DNA of 64,000 bases from Bacteroidetes bacterium GWF2_43_63 (GTDB taxonomy: Bacteria > Bacteroidota > Bacteroidia > Bacteroidales > DTU049): positions 1 to 64,000 of the forward strand of contig MEOQ01000045.1 of the NCBI GenBank assembly GCA_001769275.1. The letters run 5' to 3'. Positions within the stretch are counted from its first letter, which is position 1. Each line of letters opens with the position of its first letter. Position numbers and translations under genes: made by a program. Under the pieces are notes generated by a model. The model was given only the letters and a program-made list of their open reading frames with translations. It was not told the DNA's origin and did not search any database. Positions 34,748 to 42,937 of this stretch are shown here, piece after piece.

Positions 34748-35671
34748 TTACTGCTCGTACGGTTTTTTCTTTCCAGATAGCAAAATGTATTTTTTCATCT
34801 GTCCATCCGTGTTTTCCTTTTTTGAAACGAAGTTGTGAAACACTGTCGGATACTCAAATCCATCGAAATAGTCAGTTAATAAGCGCACATAATATTGTTT
34901 TGAGCTTTTTCTTGTTTCATATATTGGTGAACTGCAGGATAGCTTGTGGAAATAATGAAAAAACTCATGAATCAGGAGTTTCTCCTTGCTTGAAATATTA
35001 AGCTTTATCTTGAAACAGGTGGGAGGGGGATTGGTTTTGTAGAATGCTGAATATATAAAATGAAAGAGATAAACCTCATCAACATATGGTTCTCCCTTTT
35101 TGTTTTTTTCGAAAAATAAGGCTGAAAAGTATTTCACAACGTCTTCCATCGGCATTCCGTTGAAGTTGTTTTTGCATTTTAGTGCTCTGTTTTTGCTCAA
35201 TTCGAATTGTGTCGGAATCTGAAGTGTTGAGACTATATTGCTGAATTGAAACATCTGATTTTTCTCTTTTGGAACTCCTTCGATTGCGAGTATTTTAAAT
35301 AGAAAAGGATCAATATAGCTGCAAAATTCCTGAATGTTTTCCTGGCAAAGGTCATTGGTTCTCAGCTCAAGAAAATAGACGGTTGTAATTCTCATTAGTT
35401 TTAACAGCACTTCGTTATATTCGTCTTCAGATGACCCCTTAAAATCAAATTTTGTATCGATATTTTCCATAGCTGTTTTACGGTAGCACTCATATAGTAA
35501 ACACTCGGGATTTAGAAGCATTCCAACATGAAGCTCCATCGAACGAACTGGCGCAATCAGTTTTTTGATGGCATCTCTGTAATTCGTAACATTATAATGA
35601 GAAAATATATTTGCCAGAATTTCTTTTTCCTTGCCCAGAAACAGGTTTTCAATGTTTTTGAGGTCAATCAT
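34748..35671 (-). CDS. Hypothetical protein in the integrase operon
   Basis: I recognise no family for these 307 residues. The protein is soluble and mostly helical, with aromatic-rich segments (VYLFHFIYSAFYK near 200, LLIHEFFHYFHKL near 232). HEFFH matches the bare HExxH pattern, but no other peptidase feature is seen and the context does not support a protease. The gene begins 7 bp after the integrase stop, so it is co-transcribed with it. Genes of this size and position recur next to Bacteroidetes tyrosine recombinases and may assist recombination. Confidence 0.6.
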   Translation of the reverse strand: MIDLKNIENLFLGKEKEILANIFSHYNVTNYRDAIKKLIAPVRSMELHVGMLLNPECLLYECYRKTAMENIDTKFDFKGSSEDEYNEVLLKLMRITTVYFLELRTNDLCQENIQEFCSYIDPFLFKILAIEGVPKEKNQMFQFSNIVSTLQIPTQFELSKNRALKCKNNFNGMPMEDVVKYFSALFFEKNKKGEPYVDEVYLFHFIYSAFYKTNPPPTCFKIKLNISSKEKLLIHEFFHYFHKLSCSSPIYETRKSSKQYYVRLLTDYFDGFEYPTVFHNFVSKKENTDGQMKKYILLSGKKKPYEQ

Positions 35672-35678
35672 TGCTTAA

Positions 35679-36926
35679 CTATTTAAGAAGTGCGGCCTTG
35701 CTTGCTTTATCCATTATTTCATCTTCAAAATCCTTCAGGTAGATTTCAGTCGTTTTGCTGTCTTTATGTCCCATTCCCTGCTGGATGATTTCAACAGGAA
35801 CTCTTTCGTATTTCATAATAGTGGCCCAGCTGTGTCTGCTTACATAGGTTGTAATATCGCCCCTGACACCTGCCATATGGGCAATTTCTTTCAATTCTTT
35901 ATTCACCCTTGTGCGGATCTTTCCAACCCGGTTTCTTTTGCTTTGCTCTGTCATATGAATTTTTTCATCCAGTATCGGGAAAATATATTTACTGTCTGAA
36001 TTATAACGCTTATAATATTCAATTATTTCTAATGCTGGTTCAAGAAGAAGAATTGTGTATAATTTTCCTGTTTTGGCCCGCACATACGATACTCTGCCGT
36101 CAATAATGTTTTCCCACTTTAAATTGGCAAGATCGATAAAATTGATGCCCCGTAAATAGTAGCTGAACAGAAAGTAGTTTTTCGTATGGAACAAATGATC
36201 ATTGTTGTCGAATTGCAAGGAGTCAATACGCGTCATATCAGCCTTGCTGATTGCTATCTTTCTGGCGGTGGGCTTAAGTTTTTGGATTTTATATTTTGCG
36301 AATGGATATGAGTTTTTTGGGCAGATTTCTTCGTCAATAGCTCGGTTTATCAATGCGCGAAATGTTCTCATGTGTGTACTGATGGAGCTTTCCTTTAAGT
36401 TTTTCTCCCGGAAAAACTGTTCAAAATCGTTTATCATACGAACATTTATGTCAGTAAATTTCAGATCTTTCCCATTTCTGAAACTTTTTAATTCTCTGAA
36501 AAGATTGTTGTAGACATCAGCATTTCCCAGATTATTTGTTTTTTTTAAGTCGCTGATTCTGGATTGTAGATATTCGAAGACCCATTCATTTGTCGTTTTT
36601 GGGAAAATCATGTTTAATAAGTGCTCATGAGTCAGCGGAATAGAATCAGCCCTGCATTGCACTTCTGCCTTTAATGCCTTGGTTTCCAATTCTGAGATAA
36701 ATATTTTGATTTGTTCTACTTTGAGTATGTCATTTTTTGGTATCCTTTTTTTTGGATCATTCTTCTTTGGTTTTCTATTGGAAATAATATCCCATATTTC
36801 TTTTGTGCAGGAAAACGGAGTTGCTTTATAAACTCTTTTTCTGTCGATTGTTATTCGGAGCAAGATGGGACTTTCGCCATTTGAAAGAACCTTTGAGGGA
36901 TAAAAAATTACTTTTGCTGCTGACAT
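35679..36926 (-). CDS. Tyrosine recombinase (integrase) of the island
   Basis: This enzyme would insert and excise the island at tRNA-Val(GAC). The N-terminal 90 residues form the arm-DNA-binding domain (AKVIFYPSKVLSNGESPILLRI), residues about 110-210 the SAM-like core-binding domain, and the rest the catalytic domain. Catalytic residues are the Arg in YYLRGINFIDLANLKW, the box SRHSWATIM, and GHKDSKTTEIYLKDF with the nucleophilic Tyr. At 415 aa it is full length and intact. Its leader contains the arm-type repeats. It lies 150 bp inside the right att repeat and reads inward. Confidence 0.93.
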   Translation of the reverse strand: MSAAKVIFYPSKVLSNGESPILLRITIDRKRVYKATPFSCTKEIWDIISNRKPKKNDPKKRIPKNDILKVEQIKIFISELETKALKAEVQCRADSIPLTHEHLLNMIFPKTTNEWVFEYLQSRISDLKKTNNLGNADVYNNLFRELKSFRNGKDLKFTDINVRMINDFEQFFREKNLKESSISTHMRTFRALINRAIDEEICPKNSYPFAKYKIQKLKPTARKIAISKADMTRIDSLQFDNNDHLFHTKNYFLFSYYLRGINFIDLANLKWENIIDGRVSYVRAKTGKLYTILLLEPALEIIEYYKRYNSDSKYIFPILDEKIHMTEQSKRNRVGKIRTRVNKELKEIAHMAGVRGDITTYVSRHSWATIMKYERVPVEIIQQGMGHKDSKTTEIYLKDFEDEIMDKASKAALLK

Positions 36927-36928
36927 AT

Positions 36929-36956
36929 CGGTTTACACATGGTTTACACAAATATA
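36929..36956 (-). promoter_or_regulatory. Integrase promoter overlapping right arm-type sites
   Basis: On the minus strand TATATTTG (36956-36949) is a perfect -7 box, and the two GTTTACACA arm repeats (36929-36950) lie between it and the start codon. The repeat block is identical to 433-454. Recombinase bound there would cover the transcript start, so the integrase probably represses its own gene. Confidence 0.65.
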
Positions 36957-37075
36957 CTGAATATTTACTAATAAATCGTTATAAATGATAAATTAATTTT
37001 CAGCACTACCCTCTGAAAGATAGAAATAGTGCGAATTGCCTAAATCAATGTTTTTATATGTTAATTCTCGTTCAG

Positions 37076-37126
37076 TGCTTGACAGGCAAGAGGTCGGCAG
37101 TTCGAACCTGCCAAGACTCACGAAAA
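37076..37126 (+). repeat. attR: right 51-bp direct repeat of the island
   Basis: The block is identical to 304-354 and contains the 3' part of tRNA-Val(GAC) without its 5' half, so it is not a functional tRNA. It marks the right end of the island, 150 bp beyond the integrase start codon. Confidence 0.92.
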
Positions 37127-37227
37127 CGAAAATCGGCTTCATACCTTGTGTTTGGGGCCGTTTTTTATGGGGTGAAATTTCATTAGTTTTTTTGATTTTC
37201 GGGTCCGGTTTGAACAGGGTTTGAACA
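37127..37227 (+). mobile_element. Left-end scar of a second related element
   Basis: After attR come a near-copy of the terminator-like sequence (37134-37157) and, 80 bp from the repeat, two direct copies of GTTTGAACA 11 bp apart (37206-37227). The island's own left end has the same order with GTTTACACA and 79-bp spacing. This is what a second element, integrated at the same tRNA with a different recombinase specificity, would leave. Its integrase is not seen in the window. Confidence 0.6.
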
Positions 37228-37297
37228 AAACAGCCCTGCACCATCAAATCAAATCGTTGATACCCATCCCAAACAAAAAATTCTGTAGTTTTACGAT

Positions 37298-38539
37298 GTG
37301 AAAACGATGCGGAAAATAGAGTGCTTTGGGTGGCTGACTGAGATATCCGCTGTCTCCTTCGATGGAGATTGTCTTGTGGGACGCCGGGACCTGTGGGACA
37401 GCGGAGCTGCTGCATGCGGCATCCGGGTGGGCATTCATAAGATGGCAGGCATTTCTTCTCGCGGGGGACATGAGCGCGCGTTCACGTATGATTATGTTAA
37501 GCTGCACATAGCGCAGCGGCCGCAGGCATTGGAGCTCCCAGCCCCGCACGACCTCTCTGCATCGCAGAGCGAAGCGGCGCGATCTGAGTGCGTCGTGTTA
37601 GATAAAGCCACTCAGCACGACCTTCTATCGTCTGGCGGCAACAAGGTTTGGTTTGCGACAATTCCGCCGGACATGGAAGCGTCGTGCAGGCCAAATCAGC
37701 AAAACGGCTACAGCAGCCGTTACACCTTCTCCGCAAAAGAAAAGGATGATGAAACACAATACAGCTATTTCGGTGCGAGATATTATGACTCGGATTTGAG
37801 TGTGTGGTTGAGTGTGGATCCGATGAGTGATGATTATCAGAATCTTTCACCGTTTGCTTATTGTGCGAATAATCCAGTGATGTTGGTGGATCCAGATGGG
37901 ATGAAAATTGATCCGACAAAGTTCATTGAAAATGCTGAGGGAGGACAAGCTAATTACGATCTTCTTGAAGCTGATTTAGAATCAAAGACTGGTTTAAAAC
38001 TTGAATATCATTCAGATGGAAAAGGTGGAGGATCTATTTCTTATGAAACAACAAAAGGATTTCTTGGCAGAAATAAACCCGTGATTGATAAAGAAGGAAC
38101 ATCAGGTAAAGCGCGAAGAATGTTATTAAGAGCTATTAATAGTGATGAAACATTAGATGTTGATTATGGCGAATACAATGAAGGGTTCTATAAGAAAAAT
38201 CTGATATTGCTTAACCCAAAAACAATTCAAGAGCAAATTGACAATACATCCTCAGATTTGAATAACACGACATTTGGATGGGCGTTAACATACTTTCATG
38301 AATTTTCTCATACACCACTTGGTGATCAGCACAAAGATCCGTCTCAATCTAATCTTAGTAATAAATATAAGCTTGGTGGGGCTGTAAGAAGCACTAATAG
38401 AATAAGAGGTCAATTAGGAACTGACTATGGCAGAAGATCAATGTATTTTGTAATTGATAACGTATTGCCATTTAGCAGAGAAGGAAGAAGACAAATAAAA
38501 CATTTTCTTGAGCCAACTGAGAAGATAATTAAGTATTAA
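37298..38539 (+). pseudogene. Orphan Rhs core tip with HEFSH metallopeptidase toxin domain
   Basis: Residues about 136-205 are the Rhs repeat-associated core end (RYTFSAKEKD, YSYFGARYYDSDLSVWLSVDPMSD, NPVMLVDPDG), after which Rhs proteins carry a variable toxin. The following 208 residues contain HEFSH (334-338), a zinc-metallopeptidase-type HExxH, with D343 and H345 shortly after. The first 130 codons have no Rhs features and a much higher GC content, and the long Rhs shell is missing. This is therefore a displaced 3' cassette and probably not expressed as a secreted toxin. The toxin part itself is intact, so it could be recombined onto a full Rhs gene. Confidence 0.75.
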
Positions 38540-38550
38540 ATCTTATTTAA

Positions 38551-39099
38551 ATGAGACGTATACTACTTGTTGTATTGACAACACTACAGCTGTTCAATAT
38601 CGATGCGAAAGCTAATAAGATTGAATATGGTATGTATTTTACAATATCTTGTAATTCTGGTGGTTCAAATTGCATTAATGCATACTATCACCGTATAAGA
38701 TTAATAAACGATTCTACATTAGAGTATTCGATCATTCGAGTAAGTGAAGTCACATTCAATTTTTCCTATAATTCAATAGACACCTTAACTCTTGTAGGGA
38801 AATATAGTCTTTTGAAAAACAATTTGACAATAAGTATTGATGATGAAAAGATTTGCACATTTATAAAGCAAAAAAGTGATTCAGGTTTCAATTTTATAAT
38901 ATCAGGCATGTATAAAATGAAGTCTAACTATCTTAGAATGAAACCTAAACAGCTTTCAGTTTTTTCAAATCAAGTGTTGTTTATTGATAAATCTTCAATC
39001 CAAAAGAGTAAATGTTTCAAAAGACGCTTGAAGGATGGACAAAAATTGGGTGTGATTATTTGCTTAAATACTTTTTGGTTTTGGGAGCAAATTTTTTAA
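38551..39099 (+). CDS. Putative partner of the Rhs toxin tip (candidate immunity protein)
   Basis: The gene begins 11 bp after the toxin stop, the standard place of an immunity gene. The 182-residue product has an N-terminal hydrophobic segment (RRILLVVLTTLQLFNIDAKA) that looks like a signal peptide. It continues with a beta-rich body and one CNSGGSNC pattern, and its C terminus (IICLNTFWFWEQIF) is hydrophobic. I recognise no family. Export to the periplasm would fit protection against a metallopeptidase acting there. That is inference. Confidence 0.5.
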   Translation: MRRILLVVLTTLQLFNIDAKANKIEYGMYFTISCNSGGSNCINAYYHRIRLINDSTLEYSIIRVSEVTFNFSYNSIDTLTLVGKYSLLKNNLTISIDDEKICTFIKQKSDSGFNFIISGMYKMKSNYLRMKPKQLSVFSNQVLFIDKSSIQKSKCFKRRLKDGQKLGVIICLNTFWFWEQIF

Positions 39100-39160
39100 T
39101 ACATATCCTTGCAACACTGCACTGCAACATCCAAGACAAATCCAAAACACCCAATATCAT

Positions 39161-39185
39161 CAAGCGGTCAGAAAATGGCCGCTTG
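39161..39185 (+). terminator. Possible terminator after the Rhs cassette
   Basis: CAAGCGG (39161-39167) pairs with CCGCTTG (39179-39185) across an 11-base loop, followed by a moderately T-rich tract. It lies 60 bp downstream of the putative immunity gene. Confidence 0.4.
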
Positions 39186-39206
39186 TTGATTTTAGATATC
39201 CGATAG

Positions 39207-39227
39207 TAGATATTTGATTTTAGATTT
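39207..39227. repeat. Dispersed ATCTAAAATC-type repeat, copy 1
   Basis: The complement of this stretch reads AAATCTAAAATCAAATATCT, nearly identical to 58446-58465. Both copies are in intergenic DNA beside convergent gene ends. It is probably a dispersed low-complexity repeat of this genome. Confidence 0.45.
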
Positions 39228-39305
39228 TTTTGGAAAAAATATTTTGCTTCCGCAAGTTTTCTCATTTCCCAATGTCCAAGAATCAAATCAACCAAAAATC
39301 ACGTT

Positions 39306-39677
39306 ATGAAATTATCGAAAAATCTCTTGTCAGTTGCTTTGCCGGTTATCGCTTTTTTCTTATTCAGTTGCAGCGGAAACGCACAGACTTCCGTAGCAAC
39401 CTCTGAATTGAAGGTCAAAACAGAGTTTCATTGCAATGGAGGAAAAAATAAAATTGAAACCGAAATCGCAAAACTGGACGGTGTTTCATCTGTTGTTGCC
39501 GATCTGGAAACAAAAATTGTAACCATTGTTTACGATTCAGCAAAACAAAGCAAAGAAACACTGGTGGCGGCCATTGATGCAACGGGTCATATGACTGAAT
39601 TCTCGAAAACAGAAGTGAAAAGCACTTGTGGTTCACATGGCAAGGATAACAAAAACTGCGATACGGACAAAGAGTAA
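39306..39677 (+). CDS. Exported heavy-metal-associated (HMA) domain protein
   Basis: A lipoprotein-style signal (ALPVIAFFLFSCSGNA) precedes an HMA-like ferredoxin fold of about 70 residues: LKVKTEFHCNGGKNKIETEIAKLDGV, then VADLETKIVTIVYD. The usual CxxC metal site is reduced to one Cys (HCNGGK). The tail has a second Cys/His-rich patch (STCGSHGKDNKNCD). The protein may bind a metal in an unusual way at the outer side of the inner membrane or beneath the outer membrane. It is a single gene with its own terminator. Confidence 0.75.
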   Translation: MKLSKNLLSVALPVIAFFLFSCSGNAQTSVATSELKVKTEFHCNGGKNKIETEIAKLDGVSSVVADLETKIVTIVYDSAKQSKETLVAAIDATGHMTEFSKTEVKSTCGSHGKDNKNCDTDKE

Positions 39678-39700
39678 TATCCTTTTGCAAGTAAAAAGTT

Positions 39701-39726
39701 AGCGACATTTTTTGTCGCTTTTTTTT
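39701..39726 (+). terminator. Rho-independent terminator of the HMA gene
   Basis: AGCGACA pairs with TGTCGCT around a T-rich loop and is followed by eight T. It lies 23 bp after the HMA stop codon. This is a textbook hairpin. Confidence 0.85.
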
Positions 39727-40478
39727 GCACTAAGGTTTAAATTTAAAAAAGATTTCGCCACCAGGACACTACGTGTCACGTTTTACGTGAAGACTCATTT
39801 TTTTTCGTAGTAAAATTTAGTTGTCACAAAAGTATTTGCAAAAACATCAGATTGCATAATCGAACATTATTACATTACGATGACAAGGCTACGCATTATG
39901 AATAAACACTAATCATTTTATAATAGTGGTTAAAGTGATTATTCAAATTCAGTCTTGATTTTAGGGTTTTTGACAATTTTCTGACGTATGTGAATTCATC
40001 CATTCAATATAATATGGCTACATCTTTTTTTGTTGTGCCAATGAAATTATTAAGACACATTAGCACGAGTTAATTCGAATTCTAATACCGAAAAAGCAAT
40101 AGGCTTTTATATGCAAAAAGTTGAATGTTCATCGACATTTTAGCCACGCCACTGTCATCCTGAGTTTCGCTTCTGTAGCGCTTTTTGTGAAATAGCTTGC
40201 GAAGTATCGAAGGAGACAGCGCAGTAAACTCCAGCAAGAGAAGGTTGAGGTATGATTTGCTGACCTGGAATCGTCGGTGTACGAGTCCAAAGCACCCAAC
40301 GATTCCGTGTCCGCGCTTAGTTTCAAATCAGTGTCGGGTCCCGCTTCCAGCGGGATAAACTCCGCGCCAAAATGTTGGGTGCGCAGCAAAAACTTTGCGT
40401 TACATCAATTAATTTCAGCACCTCGAAAAAAAAATGCCTATAATTTCATGCGACGGTGTTCCCAATGTTTGAATTGAT
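39727..40478. other. 750-bp region without a recognisable gene
   Basis: I see no convincing reading frame on either strand. The first 350 bases are AT-rich. Around 40140-40400 the sequence becomes GC-richer and holds a GGAATC...GATTCC pair and an imperfect hairpin GTCGGGTCCC GCTTCC AGCGGGA, which look like remnants of dispersed repeats. The last bases contain the -7 box of the beta-galactosidase gene. Confidence 0.5.
40267..40306. repeat. GGAATC-GATTCC inverted element, copy outside the island
   Basis: GACCTGGAATCGTCG is followed 20 bases later by CAACGATTCC, forming an inverted pair like that at 14279-14311. Spacing differs (40 versus 33 bp), so the copies are diverged. Confidence 0.4.
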
Positions 40479-40506
40479 TAAATTTGCTACCCAATCCCCC
40501 CCCCCC
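40479..40506 (+). promoter_or_regulatory. -7 box and 11-base poly-C tract before the beta-galactosidase gene
   Basis: TAAATTTG (40479-40486) matches the -7 box. An uninterrupted run of 11 C (40496-40506) fills the expected short leader and ends two bases before the ATG at 40509. Poly-C tracts slip during replication, so leader length and translation could vary between cells. Confidence 0.6.
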
Positions 40507-40508
40507 AA

Positions 40509-42320
40509 ATGAAATTCAATTCATTCATAGGTGTGTTGCTGCTATTTTCTGCTGCATCACTTAGTGCGCAGAAAGAAACCCGACATACATTTGCCATGGA
40601 TTCCGTAAACTTTTTGCTCGACGGAAAACCATATCAGATAATTTCAGGTGAAATGCATTATGCGCGTATTCCGCATGAATACTGGCGTCACCGCATACAA
40701 ATGGCAAAGGCCATGGGCTGCAACACCATTGCTACTTATGTTTTCTGGAATTACCATGAAACAAGCGAAGGTGTTTTTGATTTCGAAACAGAAAACCGCA
40801 ATCTTGCTGAATACCTTGAGATAGCGAAAGAAGAAGGCATGTGGGTGTTGCTACGTCCGGGCCCGTATGCATGTGCTGAATGGGATTTGGGCGGTATTCC
40901 GCCATACCTGCTGAGTATTCCCGACATAAAACTCCGTTGCATGGACACAAGGTACATGGCGGCCGTTGAACGGTACGTGCAAAATCTGGCGGCAGTAGTC
41001 AAGCCGTATCTGATTACCAACGGCGGCAACGTCATTATGCTGCAGGTGGAGAATGAGTATGGCAGTTATGGCAATGACCGGAATTACATGAATGCAATGA
41101 AAAATCTGTGGAGTGCGCAGGGAATAGATGTTCCCTTTTATACTTCAGATGGAGCCACCGAATATATGCTCGAAGCCGGCGCACTGCCTGGTTGTGCAGT
41201 CGGTCTTGATCCATGTGGAAATATGGATGATTATAATCTTGCACGGAAAATGAACCCCGGCGTCCCTGTATTTGGAAGTGAAATTTATCCGGGCTGGCTC
41301 ACACATTGGGGCGAAGAATGGCAGCGTCCCGACACCGCGGATCTGTTGAACAATGTTCGCTTCTTGCTCGAAAATAAAATTTCTTTCAACCTTTATGTTT
41401 TGCACGGCGGCACAAATTTCGATTTTTATGCGGGAGCCAATTCGGGTGGAACCGGCTATCAGCCAGATATTACAAGCTATGATTACGATGCGCCCATCAA
41501 TGAGCAGGGACAACCGACACCGAAATATTTTGCATTGCAAAAAGAAATATTGAAATACAAAACAAAATCAGAAAAACGCTTCAAAATGCCTGAGCCGGTA
41601 CCGGCTATGGAGATTCCTGAAATTGCAATGACAGAATTTGCATCTGTGTGGAATGCGCTTCCGGAGCCGGTTTTATCAGTTCAGCCAAAACCATTCGAAG
41701 CCTACAATTTGTATTACGGATTTGCAGTTTACAAAACCACTTTGATTGGACATAAATCGGGAAACCTCGCCATAACTGACTTGCATGACTATGCCACTGT
41801 TTTTCTGGATGGAAAATTTGTTGGAACAATCGACAGAAGTAAAGGCGAAACATCAATAAAACTACCAGCTTCGGAAAGCAAAAATCCTGTTCTTGAAATT
41901 TTTGTTGAAGGTATGGGGCGTATCAATTTCGCGCAGCAGCTTATCGACCGAAAGGGAATCACGGAGCGCGCTACATTGAATGGCATGACCCTGATGAATT
42001 GGGAAGTGTACTGTTTGCCTATGGACTCAGCGTACATCGCCCGGCTCGACAATACAAAATCAGAAAACAGGCCGGGGAAATTTTTCAAAGGAACTTTTTC
42101 TCTTGAGAAGACCGCAGACACATTCATCGATATGTCGCAGTACACCAAAGGTGTTGTCTGGGTGAATGGTCACAATCTGGGCCGATACTGGAACATTGGT
42201 CCGCAACAACGTTTGTATTGTCCGGCGCCTTTTTTAGAAGAAGGAAAAAACGAAATTATTATTTTAGATTTGTTGCAAATGGATGCGAAGTCGGTGACCG
42301 GGAAGAAGAATCTTTATTGA
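40509..42320 (+). CDS. Glycoside hydrolase family 35 beta-galactosidase
   Basis: The enzyme removes terminal beta-galactose from oligo- or polysaccharides outside the inner membrane. A signal peptide (residues 1-20, ending SLSAQ) is followed by the GH35 barrel: FLLDGKPYQIISGEMHYARIP, GPYACAEWDLGG, the acid/base Glu in ENEYGS (E183) and the nucleophile Glu in FGSEIYPGW near 258. A beta-sandwich C-terminal part ends in GVVWVNGHNLGRYWNIGPQQ, also typical of the family. The 603-residue length is usual. It stands alone without SusC/SusD partners. The poly-C tract in front may make expression variable. Confidence 0.93.
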   Translation: MKFNSFIGVLLLFSAASLSAQKETRHTFAMDSVNFLLDGKPYQIISGEMHYARIPHEYWRHRIQMAKAMGCNTIATYVFWNYHETSEGVFDFETENRNLAEYLEIAKEEGMWVLLRPGPYACAEWDLGGIPPYLLSIPDIKLRCMDTRYMAAVERYVQNLAAVVKPYLITNGGNVIMLQVENEYGSYGNDRNYMNAMKNLWSAQGIDVPFYTSDGATEYMLEAGALPGCAVGLDPCGNMDDYNLARKMNPGVPVFGSEIYPGWLTHWGEEWQRPDTADLLNNVRFLLENKISFNLYVLHGGTNFDFYAGANSGGTGYQPDITSYDYDAPINEQGQPTPKYFALQKEILKYKTKSEKRFKMPEPVPAMEIPEIAMTEFASVWNALPEPVLSVQPKPFEAYNLYYGFAVYKTTLIGHKSGNLAITDLHDYATVFLDGKFVGTIDRSKGETSIKLPASESKNPVLEIFVEGMGRINFAQQLIDRKGITERATLNGMTLMNWEVYCLPMDSAYIARLDNTKSENRPGKFFKGTFSLEKTADTFIDMSQYTKGVVWVNGHNLGRYWNIGPQQRLYCPAPFLEEGKNEIIILDLLQMDAKSVTGKKNLY

Positions 42321-42334
42321 AAAAAATCATCATG

Positions 42335-42757
42335 CTACCACTCGCAGTATTCCTCAAAGGCGACTTCGGCATCTGAATAACCCAGTAAAATAGCCTGATA
42401 CAGGTCGATGCAGGCTTTTTCGTAATAACGATAATCGAAATAGGTCAGGCCACGGTAATAATAAGCTTTTCCGCTTGTTGAGTCTATAGAAATGGCAGCA
42501 TCAAAGTCTTTCCAGGCGCCGTCCAGATCCTTATTGTCCCATTTTGAAATTCCTCTGGCAATGTAGGCTTCGGTATATTTTGGATCAAGCGAAATGGCAT
42601 AATCAAAATCAGCAATGGCACCAACATGATTTTCCTGGGCCTCTTTTTCAATGCCGCTGGAATAATAGTTAACGGCAGTTTGATCGGACACCGGCTCCTG
42701 ACACTGTGCTGCAAGAGCAAATGAGATGAATAATAGTAGCGCGAGTATTTTTTTCAT
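42335..42757 (-). CDS. Exported TPR protein
   Basis: A signal peptide (MKKILALLLFISFALAAQCQ) precedes three tetratricopeptide repeats, visible as AIADFDYAISLDPKYTEAYIARG, AWKDFDAAISIDSTSGKAYYYRG and ACIDLYQAILLGYSDAE at about 34-residue steps. The Cys near the cleavage site might make it a lipoprotein. I use the ATG at 42757, where the signal peptide begins, because the longer frame adds 20 unlikely residues. It is convergent with the beta-galactosidase gene, 14 bp apart, with no strong terminator between them. Confidence 0.8.
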   Translation of the reverse strand: MKKILALLLFISFALAAQCQEPVSDQTAVNYYSSGIEKEAQENHVGAIADFDYAISLDPKYTEAYIARGISKWDNKDLDGAWKDFDAAISIDSTSGKAYYYRGLTYFDYRYYEKACIDLYQAILLGYSDAEVAFEEYCEW

Positions 42758-42937
42758 CAGTATAATGTTTTGAATTATTAGACAAATATAATCATTTGTG
42801 TTATTTACATCATACAAGGATGTGAAATATTGAAGGCCTCAACTGTTGTTATTCTCTTCGGTATTGTCAGTTATCTGAAGAAATAAGTTACTATGAACCG
42901 CCTACAAATATTATCTTTGAATTCAAATTCAATCAAT

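Noticed and set aside
34748-35671. Metallopeptidase from the HEFFH motif
   Set aside because: HExxH alone occurs by chance; no third ligand or Met-turn is evident, and the gene sits in the integrase operon.
37076-37126. Additional tRNA-Val gene
   Set aside because: Only the 3' portion is present. The acceptor 5' strand and D-arm are missing, so it is the att repeat.
37244-37549. 101-aa minus-strand frame beside the Rhs tip
   Set aside because: It overlaps the GC-rich non-Rhs stretch, has no start context or family resemblance, and looks like a chance frame of repeat DNA.
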